A stretch of 64,000 nt of DNA from CAWJFJ01 sp963800065 (lineage in GTDB: Bacteria > Actinomycetota > Acidimicrobiia > Acidimicrobiales > UBA8190): assembly GCA_963800065.1 (NCBI GenBank), contig CAWCZO010000009.1, forward strand, positions 1 to 64,000. Direction: 5' to 3'. Below the pieces are notes generated by a model, which ran no database searches, was not told the DNA's origin, and saw nothing but the letters and a program-made list of their open reading frames with translations. The number at the start of each line of letters is the position of its first letter. Positions within the stretch are counted from its first letter, which is position 1. Positions 41,637 to 50,734 of the stretch are shown piece after piece. The position numbers and the translations under genes were made by a program.

Positions 41637-42053
41637 CACTGGCTTAGCGAAGTGCTTCCGAAGATTGCGACTTGGATCAACACGAGCCGACACCCAGATC
41701 TCGGTGCTGTGCTCTGGGAGCTACTTGAGGGCGCTGGATGCGAGGTGCTTGATCGGGTCGAGGAACTCTCCGTGTGGCGGTCACCCGCCACCCTGGAGCG
41801 TGTTGCTGGTTTCCCAGATTCGGTGGATCGTGCCGTCGCCTTAGGACGGCTGGACCATGACAGCGGCAGATCGTGGGTCCGGGAACAACGTGAACGTGAT
41901 GCCGCGGAGCAGTTCAAGGCCACGATTCCGAAGGTCCTTGTTGTTGCAAAGAAACGGCAAAAGTCCCGCAAGTCGGAAGAGGAGCGTGATTCTTGGGCAG
42001 CCCATAATCGGCCGCAGGGGATCCCGAGCCCCCTCTGTATCGATTGGGCCTGA
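41637..42053 (+). pseudogene. C-terminal fragment of a methyltransferase-like gene
   Basis: The frame enters without a start codon as HWLSEVLPKIATWINTSRHP, continues DLGAVLWELLEGAGCEVLDR, then RSPATLERVAGFPDSVDRAV and ATIPKVLVVAKK. It ends in extra residues that read into repeat copy 2. The W-L-xx-V-L-P-x-I-A-xW entry and K-V-L-V-V-A-K-K end look like the last third of a SAM-dependent methyltransferase-type protein; this is a guess from pattern. The N-terminal two thirds are absent and replaced by the hydrolase-like fragment, so this is a chimeric scar. Confidence 0.45.
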
Positions 42054-42220
42054 TTCATGGCGTCAGATACAGCCCCCTCATTCCGACTGCGCCATGTCCT
42101 ATATCACCGCCGCCGCGCATTTGCGAGTGAGTCGAGTGGGGAGATCGGTCCGTCAACTCGACAGTGGCGGACGATGCGATTCCGTTCTCCACCCACCCTG
42201 GACCGGGCTTGATCCCGGTC
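42017..42220 (+). repeat. dispersed repeat, copy 2
   Basis: Second copy of the element at 17608-17809, same orientation, starting GGGGATCCCGAGCCCC. It ends with the hairpin GACCGGG-CTTGAT-CCCGGTC, whose stem is identical to copy 1 while the loop is two bases longer. It lies about 100 bases upstream of a lipoprotein gene on the same strand and overlaps the tail of the methyltransferase remnant. Confidence 0.75.
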
Positions 42221-42321
42221 GTCACCAGGACCCTATTCCTCGCCTCCCGGACTGCCATGAACGGCATTTTCGACTGGGTTTCCGGCGGGACGGGGAACGC
42301 TTCGCATGGAAGGCTCTCGGC

Positions 42322-43155
42322 GTGCTTCGGAAGGTGGTCCTGGGGCTTCAGGGCTCGCTTATGGCCCTTGTGATCGCCGGTTGCAGCGGTGGCCAGAGCG
42401 GCTCCTCCACCACGACTCGCGCATTGTCGCCAACCTCTACGACATGGTCACCAACGTCGACCACCGCAGAGACTGAAACTGTCAGCCTCTCGGTCGTGAG
42501 CTGCCGAACTACTTTCGCCATCGCGACACAACCGTCGACGGTTCCCTCGCCGCCGCTGGTCACCGTGACGGTTCCCAGCTCTGCGGCCAAGATGCTGGCC
42601 GTCTACGTCGACTCCAGCGACATCACGGCGCTCCTTGGCCCCAAGAGCTGGAACTGCGTCGCGACCTACGGTGCGGACGGCAGCGGTGGTATGGCTCTCT
42701 ACGCGCCTGGAGGGACTGTCCTCTCATCGTCCAGCGAGCCCGGCCCTCTGTACCCACCGTCCTCCGACGAGGCGATTACAGGATTTGAGACCGGTGGAAG
42801 CAACGTGCAGGCCGATTATCAAGCGTGCCCGTACTTCCCCATGGCTGCTTCCGCTACCCAAAGCGATCTCGGGCACGAATGCTCAGCACCGCCCACCGCA
42901 GAGACGGTTTCCCAGATCAGCTCCAACGTCGTGGGATTTGAAGACCCTCCGGGTGTCAAGGGCGGCGGAAACCCATCCGGTGGGCCATATCCCGCTAACG
43001 GTGTCGTGACGTACTCCGCCTCCACTCAGCCAGGCACATACGTGGGGACCTGCACCCTGCCTCAGAACCAACACGTTGTTTGCACGGCGGTCCTCAACTA
43101 CTTCGCGTCTCTTTATGGCGGGCGTCGGCCAGGTGTCCCCAGAGCCATTCCCTGA
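42322..43155 (+). CDS. lipoprotein of unknown function
   Basis: 277 residues from GTG 42322 (GGAAGG eight bases upstream); the frame extends upstream through the repeat but that part is not protein-like. The signal peptide is MLRKVVLGLQGSLMALVIAG with lipobox VIAGC. A Ser/Thr linker (TTTRALSPTSTTWSPTSTT) follows. The mature domain has strand-rich sequence with cysteine pairs (VVSCRTTF, SWNCVATYG, YQACPYFP, HECSAPP, GTCTLPQ, HVVCTAVLNYFA). I do not recognise the fold. Anchored to the outer face of the membrane. Confidence 0.7.
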   Translation: MLRKVVLGLQGSLMALVIAGCSGGQSGSSTTTRALSPTSTTWSPTSTTAETETVSLSVVSCRTTFAIATQPSTVPSPPLVTVTVPSSAAKMLAVYVDSSDITALLGPKSWNCVATYGADGSGGMALYAPGGTVLSSSSEPGPLYPPSSDEAITGFETGGSNVQADYQACPYFPMAASATQSDLGHECSAPPTAETVSQISSNVVGFEDPPGVKGGGNPSGGPYPANGVVTYSASTQPGTYVGTCTLPQNQHVVCTAVLNYFASLYGGRRPGVPRAIP

Positions 43156-43583
43156 GCCGACCGTAACGCGTCGGTGCCGAATCGGCGTTTGGCAGGAGCC
43201 CCTTCACGTCGGACCACGCATATTCGGGGCTATCGGTCGCATCGTCAATCGAGTAAGTCCGTGCCGGTAGGTGCTCTCTGCGTGCCGTCGGCGGCGAAGG
43301 CGCCCCGCACGGTATCGACCGGCCCCTGCGCCCGACCTTTAAGGTGGTCCGGCCAGGTGCCGATGCCTTTGCATGTGGCAATGGCTGTGTCGCTCCCAGC
43401 GCCCTGCCTGGGTCGTATTTGCGAGCTTCAGGGGCCTTCCTCGCCCACCGGGAAGGCAATAGGCCGTGAATCGAACGACCCGACAGATCGTTGTGCTACG
43501 GCGGTTCGCCGTCGGCAGATAGGTGGATTCAACACCGGGCCGCGTTCAGCGACAGGAACCGGGGATCATGCCAGGCTGTTCGG
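43156..43583. other. intergenic gap, nothing recognised
   Basis: 428 bases between the lipoprotein and hydrolase genes, both rightward. It contains only short frames without motifs. The stop-proximal part has no terminator with a T-run. Confidence 0.4.
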
Positions 43584-44480
43584 GTGATCAGTGAACTTTT
43601 GCATGGGGTTCGAGAAGGGCAACTAAAGCGTCCAGATGGCCGCACGGTCGCCTGGAGCGAGTGTGGGTCGAGGGACGGGGTGCCCATGCTGCGAGTACCC
43701 GGAACGCCTGGTTGCCGCTACAGCGTGCGTGCCGATCGCAGGCCGTGGGAAGAGCGCGGACTGTGGATGATCACTACCGAAAGACCGGGATTCGGCGCAT
43801 CCACCCAACTCCCCGGCCGGGGCTTCGCCGAGTCCGCCGACGACTTGGCAGCTATCCTGGACCAGGTTGCGATCGAATCGGTGCGCGCCATCGGGAGCAG
43901 CGGAAGCGCCCCACACCAGTTGGCCTTCGCAGCTCGTCATCCCACGCGGGTGCGGGCAATGACAATTCTGGTCGGGGCAGCGCCGACGACCGAGGACGAA
44001 GAGGCCCGGGAGATCGGACTGAACCGGCAGGCGCGCCAGCTGTTTCGGGTCGGGGACCTCGCCGGCGTTCGGCAACTGATGGTTGAGGCACGCGAGGCGC
44101 TCCTGGCCAACCCGCTCGCCGCCTTCCTGGAGATCATGGACAAGGCCCCTGAGGCCGACCGCGTGGTCATGGCCGACCCTGGTTGGCAGGAGTCCCTCAC
44201 CGTCTCCATCCGTGAAGCACTGAATCAGGGGATCGAGGGGTGGTTCGATGAGGCCCTCGCCCTGTCCGGAGACTGGCCTGACGTCGATTTGGCGGCCGTT
44301 CAGACATCCCTCACCTGGTGGCACGCCGCCTCCGACGCCAACGCCCCGCTCAGTGCCGCAGAGCGGCTGCTCGAAGGAGTCCCCCAGGCGCGGCTGCGGC
44401 TCTTTGGTGACGACGAGGGTCACATGGCGAGCCACCACCGCGAGGGCGGGATCCTCGACGAACTTCTTGCTCGCGGCTGA
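43584..44480 (+). CDS. alpha/beta hydrolase
   Basis: 298 residues from GTG 43584 (MISELLHGVREGQLKRPDGR); the frame is open to 43491, and no ribosome binding site clearly picks the start. Alpha/beta-hydrolase features are a T-E-R-P-G-F-G motif after strand 4, a nucleophile elbow AIGSSGSAPHQLAFAARHP with Ser in GSSGS (the last Gly of GxSxG is Ser), and the C-terminal His in LFGDDEGHMASHH. The oxyanion loop HG.PG is altered to RVPGTPG. An esterase or similar hydrolase is likely; substrate unknown. Confidence 0.75.
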   Translation: MISELLHGVREGQLKRPDGRTVAWSECGSRDGVPMLRVPGTPGCRYSVRADRRPWEERGLWMITTERPGFGASTQLPGRGFAESADDLAAILDQVAIESVRAIGSSGSAPHQLAFAARHPTRVRAMTILVGAAPTTEDEEAREIGLNRQARQLFRVGDLAGVRQLMVEAREALLANPLAAFLEIMDKAPEADRVVMADPGWQESLTVSIREALNQGIEGWFDEALALSGDWPDVDLAAVQTSLTWWHAASDANAPLSAAERLLEGVPQARLRLFGDDEGHMASHHREGGILDELLARG

Positions 44481-44714
44481 CGGGTCCGACCCGCACACAA
44501 GTGCCGTTATGTACGCCCCTGCGTCGGGCGGGAGCCGCTCGGAAATGACCGATCTGAGCGCCACTGATCGGGCCGCCGGTCGACTCGTCTGACAGCCACA
44601 GATCCCTGGGCAAGCCTGGGCAATACCTGGTAGACCCTGCTCCTGATAGGGAGTGAGGCCTGCTCCCGGGATGCCCGTTTAGCGCGGTCTCGCTCGTACA
44701 CGAAAGGAGCGGCG

Positions 44715-45011
44715 GTGATCGGTGTAAACGTGACGTTCGAGTACGACGGTGACTTTGATCGCGATCGGGTCATCAATGTGGCCGACAAAGCCCGAACCAT
44801 GTTCGAGGGGATGTCCGGCCTGCGCTTCAAGTTCTTCACCCTCGATGAAAATCAGCAACGCGCAACGAACTTCTACGTCTGGGAATCCAGAGATGCTGCC
44901 GATGCGTTCTTCTCGAAGGAACTGCGCGAGCGAGTCACCGGCCTCTACGGTGTAAGCCCCAGAATAGATTTTGTGGAAATCGCTCAGATCGTCGATAACT
45001 CGAACGGGTAG
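44715..45011 (+). CDS. small dimeric alpha/beta-barrel protein, YdhR-like
   Basis: 98 residues from GTG 44715, AAAGGAG upstream. MIGVNVTFEYDGDFDRDRVI, then FEGMSGLRFKFFTLDENQQR, NFYVWESRDAADAFFSKELR and ERVTGLYGVSPRIDFVEIAQ. The F-E-G-M-x-G-L-R, Y-V-W and F-F.xEL...V.xxYG positions fit the ferredoxin-like dimeric barrel superfamily (YdhR/ABM-like mono-oxygenases and stress proteins). Function unknown; no cofactor motif. Confidence 0.75.
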   Translation: MIGVNVTFEYDGDFDRDRVINVADKARTMFEGMSGLRFKFFTLDENQQRATNFYVWESRDAADAFFSKELRERVTGLYGVSPRIDFVEIAQIVDNSNG

Positions 45012-45285
45012 GTCTCTGTAAATCCGGCTCGGAAGTCTGGGGGAGGCACTCGACCCGACTTTGGCCAACGTGTATGTGCCGGAGGCGCCCCCCCGACGCG
45101 GCGGCCACCCGCTCGGAAACATCGGCCCGGAGTGACCCTGCGCGGCCTGGCTTGTCAGGTGACCCCTGGGAGGCGGCCTCCCCCCGGCAATCTCGCACGG
45201 TGGCGGTGGCGACATTGCGCCCGGAACCGTGGCGATATAGGTCGGCCAGGCGACCTCCCAAATTGCCCCTTCGGGTCTGGTTTCT

Positions 45286-47616
45286 TCATTCGACCGTAGC
45301 GAAACCAAGCGTTGGCGTCTCGAGAAGTTCGGTGGCACAGACAATTGCCTGAGGTTTGGCGAAGAGGTATCCCTGCAAATGATGGCACCCGAGTTCTTTT
45401 AGAGCAGCGAGCTGTTCGTGCGTTTCCACCCCCTCGGCGACAACGTCGAGACCGAGATCCGTGGCGAGCCCAATGATGGCTGCGACGATGGCGGCGTCTT
45501 CTCGTTTTGTCCCGACGGTCCGTATGAAGGATTGATCGATCTTCACGATATTAAAGGGGAAGGCACGAAGGTGGCTGAGGGACGAGTAGCCCGTACCGAA
45601 GTCATCTAGGGCCAAATTAACGCCGAGATCTCGAAGAGCGCGCAGTATTGGCTCGATGGTGACAGCATCGTCGATCAGAGTGCTTTCCGTGAGTTCAAGG
45701 GTAAGCAGGGTGGGGTCGAGGCCTGTTCGGGCCAGCGTGCCGGACACGATTTCGACTATGTCCCCTGTCACAAGTTGACGACCTGAGATGTTTACCGCAA
45801 CGGGGAGACGCCGGTCGGGCCAGCGTTTTGCCCAGATTGCTGCGTGGAGGCAGGCTTGGTCAAGGACCCAGGACCCGATCTCGAGGATCAGACCTGTCTC
45901 TTCTGCGGTGGGAATGAAGCTGTAGGGGGTGAGGAGGCCGAAATCGGGGCGCTCCCAGCGCACAAGAACCTCAAACCCTTCGATCAGACCGTTTTCGGCA
46001 TCGACAATTGGCTGGCCGTAGAGCACGAGCTCGCCGCGGGGAACGGCCTGACGAAGGGCGGCTTCAAGCGCCGCCTGCTCTATGACCCAGTCCTGCATGG
46101 TCTGGTCGAAGAGTTGGAAGCAATTTCGCCCGTTATTCTTGGCCCGGTACATCGCGATGTCGGCGTTGGCGAGGATGACCTCTGCTGTCTCTGCCCCATC
46201 GGTGGACAAAGCGATGCCAACGCTGGCACTCACACTCGGGTCGTCGTCCCCCAGCTGGAAAGGCGCCTGGAACACTACAATAATGCGCTCTGCCACTTCG
46301 GTCGCGTGATGGATCCCTTCTATATCCTCGCACAACACCACGAACTCATCGCCGCCCAGACGAGCAACTGTGTCCAACTCACGGACCGCGGTCTTGATCC
46401 GAACGGCGGCTTCAGTGAGTAGTCGGTCACCGGCAGAGTGGCCAAGGGTGTCGTTGACCGCCTTGAACCGGTCCAGATCGACATAGAGCACGCCGCACAT
46501 GCGACCGTGCCGTCGGACTCGGGCGAGCGTCTGGTCGAGCCGATCGGTCAACATCATCCGGTTGGCGAGACCGGTGAGCGAGTCATGCGTCGCCTGGAAG
46601 GTGAGCTGTGATTCAAGAGCCTTTTGTTCCGATAGATCTCGCACGACGCCCGAAATGAATACCGAGTTAGCTTCACCGGTGATCGCGCTCGTGGACACCA
46701 CCATCGGGAACTCCGTCCCATCGCGTCGCACGCCGGCGATCTCAATGTCGTTGCTCTGACCAGCGGCGGTCCCCGTTTGCTCGCAGGTTAGGAGAAATTG
46801 TCCAAGCGAATCATGGAGCTCTGATGGCACCAAGGTAGAGGCGGGCCGTCCCACAATCTCTGCCTCGCTCCAGCCGAATATCGCTTGGGCAGCCCGATTG
46901 AATGACAGAACCGATCCATCCAAGGCGAAGGTCAGAATCCCTTCCGCCGCGTTGTCGACGACCGCCCTGTATTGCGCTTCCCTGCTGAGTGCCTCGTCCC
47001 GAGCGCGGGCTAGCAAGTCATCCGAGCGTTGCTTCGCTTCACCAATTGCCCCGGCCATGATGATCACGATTGAAAAGGCAATCGCCCCCAAGAAACCCAA
47101 TGACTGGGCTTCTGAGCGGCCGAGAAACGAGGGCATCCAGCCTTCGAACACCGACAGCTGGCCCGCCGCGCAGCACACCAGCGACCAACCGAGTACTGCT
47201 CGCCACGATGACGGGCCGGATTGCTGCAAATCCACCAGCGCCGCGTAGACGAAACACAGGCCTAACGCCGAACCCCAACCCGTCAGATAGATCACCGCAA
47301 GGACTGTGACCGCGTGCGCGCATACACGAACATGAAGGCGCCACGATCCGCGAGTGGCAAACGACCATCGATCAAGCCGTCGACTGATGAGCGACGAGCC
47401 GGCGATCGCGCTGGCATAGGCCCACCAGGGCTCGTTCGCCACGATTCTGAAATGGCGCCCTACCAGCACGACCACCAACGCGAATGCCTGGATCGTGTAC
47501 AACAAGAGCGTGGGCGGGGGCCCACCTTGAATTGCGGTGAGTGACGCGTGCACGGCGGTCTGCGAGTGGTCGCACCCGACCGGCGCTACGGCCAGCTCCG
47601 CCTCTTTTCCGTTCAC
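45286..47616 (-). CDS. membrane-bound GGDEF-EAL protein with PAS domain (c-di-GMP turnover)
   Basis: 776 residues. Residues ~35-190 hold five to six membrane helices (a MASE-like sensor). Residues ~213-335 are a PAS domain (YRAVVDNAAEGILTFALDGS). The GGDEF domain has an intact RLGGDEF at 419-425 with the inhibitory RxxD (RELD) exactly five residues upstream, so it can make and sense c-di-GMP. The EAL domain has EVL in place of EAL (GFEVLVRW), with LTESTLIDD, DDFGTGYSS, Lys of KIDQSFI and AEGVET all present, so phosphodiesterase activity is likely. Single gene, no operon partner. Confidence 0.93.
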   Translation of the reverse strand: MNGKEAELAVAPVGCDHSQTAVHASLTAIQGGPPPTLLLYTIQAFALVVVLVGRHFRIVANEPWWAYASAIAGSSLISRRLDRWSFATRGSWRLHVRVCAHAVTVLAVIYLTGWGSALGLCFVYAALVDLQQSGPSSWRAVLGWSLVCCAAGQLSVFEGWMPSFLGRSEAQSLGFLGAIAFSIVIIMAGAIGEAKQRSDDLLARARDEALSREAQYRAVVDNAAEGILTFALDGSVLSFNRAAQAIFGWSEAEIVGRPASTLVPSELHDSLGQFLLTCEQTGTAAGQSNDIEIAGVRRDGTEFPMVVSTSAITGEANSVFISGVVRDLSEQKALESQLTFQATHDSLTGLANRMMLTDRLDQTLARVRRHGRMCGVLYVDLDRFKAVNDTLGHSAGDRLLTEAAVRIKTAVRELDTVARLGGDEFVVLCEDIEGIHHATEVAERIIVVFQAPFQLGDDDPSVSASVGIALSTDGAETAEVILANADIAMYRAKNNGRNCFQLFDQTMQDWVIEQAALEAALRQAVPRGELVLYGQPIVDAENGLIEGFEVLVRWERPDFGLLTPYSFIPTAEETGLILEIGSWVLDQACLHAAIWAKRWPDRRLPVAVNISGRQLVTGDIVEIVSGTLARTGLDPTLLTLELTESTLIDDAVTIEPILRALRDLGVNLALDDFGTGYSSLSHLRAFPFNIVKIDQSFIRTVGTKREDAAIVAAIIGLATDLGLDVVAEGVETHEQLAALKELGCHHLQGYLFAKPQAIVCATELLETPTLGFATVE

Positions 47617-47883
47617 CGGAGCCTTATCGACACCGCGTCACGCCTGCTGAAGCGAAATTGGGCCTGACCTGGGATCTCACGAGCCTCGGACCATCTGAAT
47701 CGACCGATCCACCGCTCTGCGTCGAGAGACTCCCCTCTACTGGGATCAGCGGGTAGGCCTCTTCCGATGAGGAGCGGAGGATCGCCCGTCAGATCGAGGA
47801 CATTCGGTCAGGGATACGACGTCCTTTGGCTTTCTGTCTCCAGCGTTGCCAAAGTCCAGCGATACCTCGTGCTCGGCGCCTGG

Positions 47884-48361
47884 TCATTTCTCCTTTGTGG
47901 TGGGCGTCTTCGCTGAACGTTCCTCGCTCCACCACGCCATCTGCCAGCCGACCTGGCCTCCAGGTCCGGCACCGAGCTGACTGAGGAGTCCGGCGAAGTC
48001 CCAGTAGGCACGACACGAGGCGATCTTCCCGCCCTTCGCTTCGATAATCCAGGTGCCACGGACCCTGAATGACCGGCCTGACGGTGCCAAGTGAAGCGGC
48101 CCCGGGACCATCATTAGTGCCGGCGAGCTCCCACTCAACGGCGTAGCGATCGCCATCGCGTAGTACTGACACGGCGGACATGGAGAAGCCAGACGACAAG
48201 CCGTGCATGAAGGCGACTTGCTCCTCGACCTTGTCCCGACCAAAGATTCTCCCTTGGGGAACGACCTCGTAGGTCGCGTCCTTGGACAAGGTCGCCCGGA
48301 CCGCATCGGCACTGTGACGGTCCCATGCCATGGCGAACGCTTCGACGAGTGGATGTTCCAT
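47884..48361 (-). pseudogene. SnoaL-like (NTF2-fold) protein with a one-base frameshift
   Basis: From ATG 48361: MEHPLVEAFAMAWDRHSADA, VEEQVAFMHGLSSGF and DRYAVEWELAGTN. At about 48110, in a CCCGGGG run, the frame shifts by one, and the other frame continues GPLHLAPSGRSFRVRGTWII then EAKGGKIASCRAYWDFAGLL and SQLG, stopping at 47884. The two halves together form a complete SnoaL-like domain with the typical R-G-T-W-I-I-E..G-K-I...YWD..LL ending. One extra base explains the break. Real decay or an assembly error; a working copy would be a small cytoplasmic NTF2-fold enzyme or binder. Confidence 0.7.
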
Positions 48362-48856
48362 TCCCCCTCCCCGATCTGAGCCGCCAAGGCGTAACTCATG
48401 GCCGCACGACCTCGCCCCGTTCGCACTGGAAGTGTGCCCGACTTAGGAACATCCGATGAATAGGGGGAACGAACACACACGCACCAAGTCCTCGGGACGC
48501 GGCGCTTCATTGCCAAGGGCGCCTAGCAGCGGGAGCCTGTTCCCAGACGTTCCGAGAAGTGCCAGTGCGAGTGGCCTGGCCCTCGACCGACCTGCTCGGA
48601 AATCGCAGTCCTGAGCGCCTTGGCTTGGCAGCCCTTCCGCCGCACCCGAGCAGACCCGGCAATGCCGATCGGTCGCGACCCGAATTCTGGGCCTCTTTGG
48701 CCGATGTTATGCGCTAGCGCCACCGGCGAGCAGATCGCCAATTATTTGTCCGTGCGAGAGTGATTTGTGACGAACGTTATGTGTGCCCAGGTCGGGCGAC
48801 AGTTCACACAGGAGTGACCGCAGGCGCGGCATCTTCGGGAAAATCCGCGACCGGTG
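48362..48856. other. intergenic gap, nothing recognised
   Basis: 495 bases between two leftward genes. Only short frames without motifs, and no repeat or RNA gene seen. Confidence 0.4.
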
Positions 48857-49330
48857 CTAGGGGACGGCCAGCGGACCGGCTAACCGCTCGGTCAGCAGTT
48901 CGAGGGAGCTGTGCAGCTGGGCGAAGCGCCGCGGCCCCAGGATCTCCGCGATCCGCAGCTGGGCCGCCCCAGCCTCTGCGTAGATTGTCTGCTCCAGCCG
49001 CCGTCCCTTGGAAGTAAGTCGGATCACGCGAGCCCTTCCGTCGGCCGAATCGGGCACGCGCAACAGGTACCCGTGTTGTTCTAGGTGCCCGAGCAGTTCG
49101 TTGACCGACTGTTTCGTGATCCCCCTCCGGTCGGCAAGCTGGCTTGGACGTAGTCCCTCGAGGCCCGGATAGCGCCAGAGACCGACGTGCGCGGCGTTCA
49201 GATCGTCGTATCCCGCCGCAACGACGCCCGCATACAGCTGATCACGGACCCACTGCCAAACGATACCCAGCATGGCGCCGGCGTACGGGCTTCGTTCGCC
49301 GTTGGGGCGGTCGAGGGAATTACTTGACAT
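48857..49330 (-). CDS. MarR-family transcriptional regulator
   Basis: 157 residues from ATG 49330 (MSSNSLDRPNGERSPYAGAM); an ATG six codons earlier overlaps the operator and is less likely. The winged helix is clear: LRPSQLADRRGITKQSVNEL then LGHLEQHGYLLRVPDSADGR and ARVIRLTSKGRRL, the D-x-R...A...T-x-x-G wing of MarR proteins. It is divergent from the cupin gene, with a 19-base palindrome between them, so autoregulation plus repression of the cupin is very likely. The inducer is unknown; MarR proteins of this kind respond to small phenolic compounds. Confidence 0.9.
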   Translation of the reverse strand: MSSNSLDRPNGERSPYAGAMLGIVWQWVRDQLYAGVVAAGYDDLNAAHVGLWRYPGLEGLRPSQLADRRGITKQSVNELLGHLEQHGYLLRVPDSADGRARVIRLTSKGRRLEQTIYAEAGAAQLRIAEILGPRRFAQLHSSLELLTERLAGPLAVP

Positions 49331-49353
49331 TAGTCGTAAGGTTACCATACGAT
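49324..49353 (+). promoter_or_regulatory. promoter of the cupin gene
   Basis: TTGACA at 49324-49329 is a perfect -35 box; an 18-base spacer leads to TACGAT at 49348-49353 as -10. The MarR-type palindrome fills the spacer and overlaps the -10, the expected place for a repressor. Confidence 0.6.
49334..49352. promoter_or_regulatory. MarR operator palindrome
   Basis: TCGTAAGGTTACCATACGA is a 19-base dyad with eight of nine base pairs matched. It lies directly upstream of the MarR start codon and between the -35 and -10 of the divergent cupin promoter. Length and symmetry fit a MarR dimer site. Confidence 0.65.
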
Positions 49354-49414
49354 CCGACCGTAAGGACACCTGACTATCCGATCCAGGACAGGTTTCTACC
49401 AGGAGGTGGCTGAA

Positions 49415-50206
49415 GTGACGACGGCAGTTGTCGACTCCCCCGAGAATGAACAGGTGCCGGCGTGGTGGTTCCTCGACACCTTGGTCGTTGAGCACCGCTG
49501 CGCACCCGAAATGAACACCATCGTGCTCGAGATGACCTTGCCAGTCGGCTCGGCGCCCCCGCTGCACGTCCACGACAACCTCGACGACACCTGGTACATC
49601 CTCCAGGGCCAGATGGTCGTGCGCTGTGGCGAAGAGGAGCTGGTCGTCGGGGCTGGGAACTGGGTCTCTATGCCCCGCACTGTCGAAGTGGACGGGCACG
49701 AGATCGATTACCGCGGCTTCGGTCGGGCATACCTGGAATGGATTCTCGCCAACAAGGAAAAGTCATGGATGAGCCCGCCGAACCTCACCAGTCGTCCTGA
49801 GCAGGACCGTGCCGTCATCGAATGGGGATACATGCTGCTTCGTAGCTTTCTGCGTGAGTGGAACGGAGAAGAGCACCTACCGGACTTTGATGACTCGCTG
49901 GTCAAGCGGTACCAACAGGAGGCATCGAGCGCTGAACCGTACCTGGAAACTGTCCAGTACGCATCCGACAACGGCTGTACGGACAGTGATGGTCATCTGA
50001 TCGCCTGGGAGACGGACGGAGTCCGGTGGGTCAGTAGCAACCGGGCACTACATGCTTGGGCCATCAAGGCCGGATTCAAGCTGCCCGGTGGGCCGAACGC
50101 TCTGACCAGCCATGTAATGCAAAAGTACAAGGCTCAGCAGGACCGTCGCCGACGCTTCTGCTGGCCGATCACCAACGAGACTCCGACCCTACCGACCGAA
50201 GAGTGA
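49415..50206 (+). CDS. chimera: N-terminal cupin half fused in frame to an unknown domain
   Basis: 263 residues from GTG 49415 (AGGAGG eight bases upstream). Residues 1-90 are the first half of a cupin: PPLHVHDNLDDTWYILQGQM gives the metal-binding HxH...E motif 1, then GNWVSMPRTV. At codon 90, where the second His motif (PH.FRV) should follow, the frame enters unrelated but clearly coding sequence: YRGFGRAYLEWILANKEKSW, HLIAWETDGVRWVSSNRALH, AWAIKAGFKLPGGPN. I do not recognise that domain. The missing cupin half is at 52044-52268. The first half alone lacks the second metal ligand set, so it is probably inactive as a cupin. Confidence 0.75.
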   Translation: MTTAVVDSPENEQVPAWWFLDTLVVEHRCAPEMNTIVLEMTLPVGSAPPLHVHDNLDDTWYILQGQMVVRCGEEELVVGAGNWVSMPRTVEVDGHEIDYRGFGRAYLEWILANKEKSWMSPPNLTSRPEQDRAVIEWGYMLLRSFLREWNGEEHLPDFDDSLVKRYQQEASSAEPYLETVQYASDNGCTDSDGHLIAWETDGVRWVSSNRALHAWAIKAGFKLPGGPNALTSHVMQKYKAQQDRRRRFCWPITNETPTLPTEE

Positions 50207-50387
50207 CACATCCGCTGGAAACGTGACGGTGGGTGTGGGGGTAGGTGTGACGGGTACCACCAGGACAAATACAGTAGAAGACACATTGTCACATCACTAA
50301 ACACCGTCCACGTCGACGGATCGGAACCGGACAGCAATCCCATCATGATCGTGCCACCGGCGACATGCCGTCGTAGCATTGACGCCT

Positions 50388-50672
50388 ATGGCCCCACAGT
50401 ATGAGCGAGGCGAACCCGTCGGATTCGACAATGTTCCCGGTTGGGTGGTATTACTCGATGCCGAGATGAACGAGGTCGTTCCGCGTCAGGAGTGCACCTT
50501 CAACTGGACACTCCTTCACGGCGGTGCCATTTTCGACGTGACGACACACCACGACTTCGACATCCAAGGGAAGGCCATCTCGTACCAGGCTGTCGGCGGC
50601 GACAAGGGCGTGATGTTCGTTTCGATCGTCGCTGGTCGTCCTGTTGAGGGATCGTCACGGATGCTGATCTAG
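50388..50672 (+). CDS. small hypothetical protein
   Basis: 94 residues from ATG 50388 (a TTG three codons earlier is possible). Sequence MAPQYERGEPVGFDNVPGWV, CTFNWTLLHGGAIFDVTTHH, GDKGVMFVSIVAGRP. Beta-rich, soluble, no signal peptide. No family recognised. It sits inside the 2.36-kb segment that separates the cupin halves. Confidence 0.45.
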   Translation: MAPQYERGEPVGFDNVPGWVVLLDAEMNEVVPRQECTFNWTLLHGGAIFDVTTHHDFDIQGKAISYQAVGGDKGVMFVSIVAGRPVEGSSRMLI

Positions 50673-50734
50673 GTCCACGAGGTCAGCGACCGCTCGATCC
50701 CGACGACGGACTCTGCCGGACGAATCAGGGAGGG

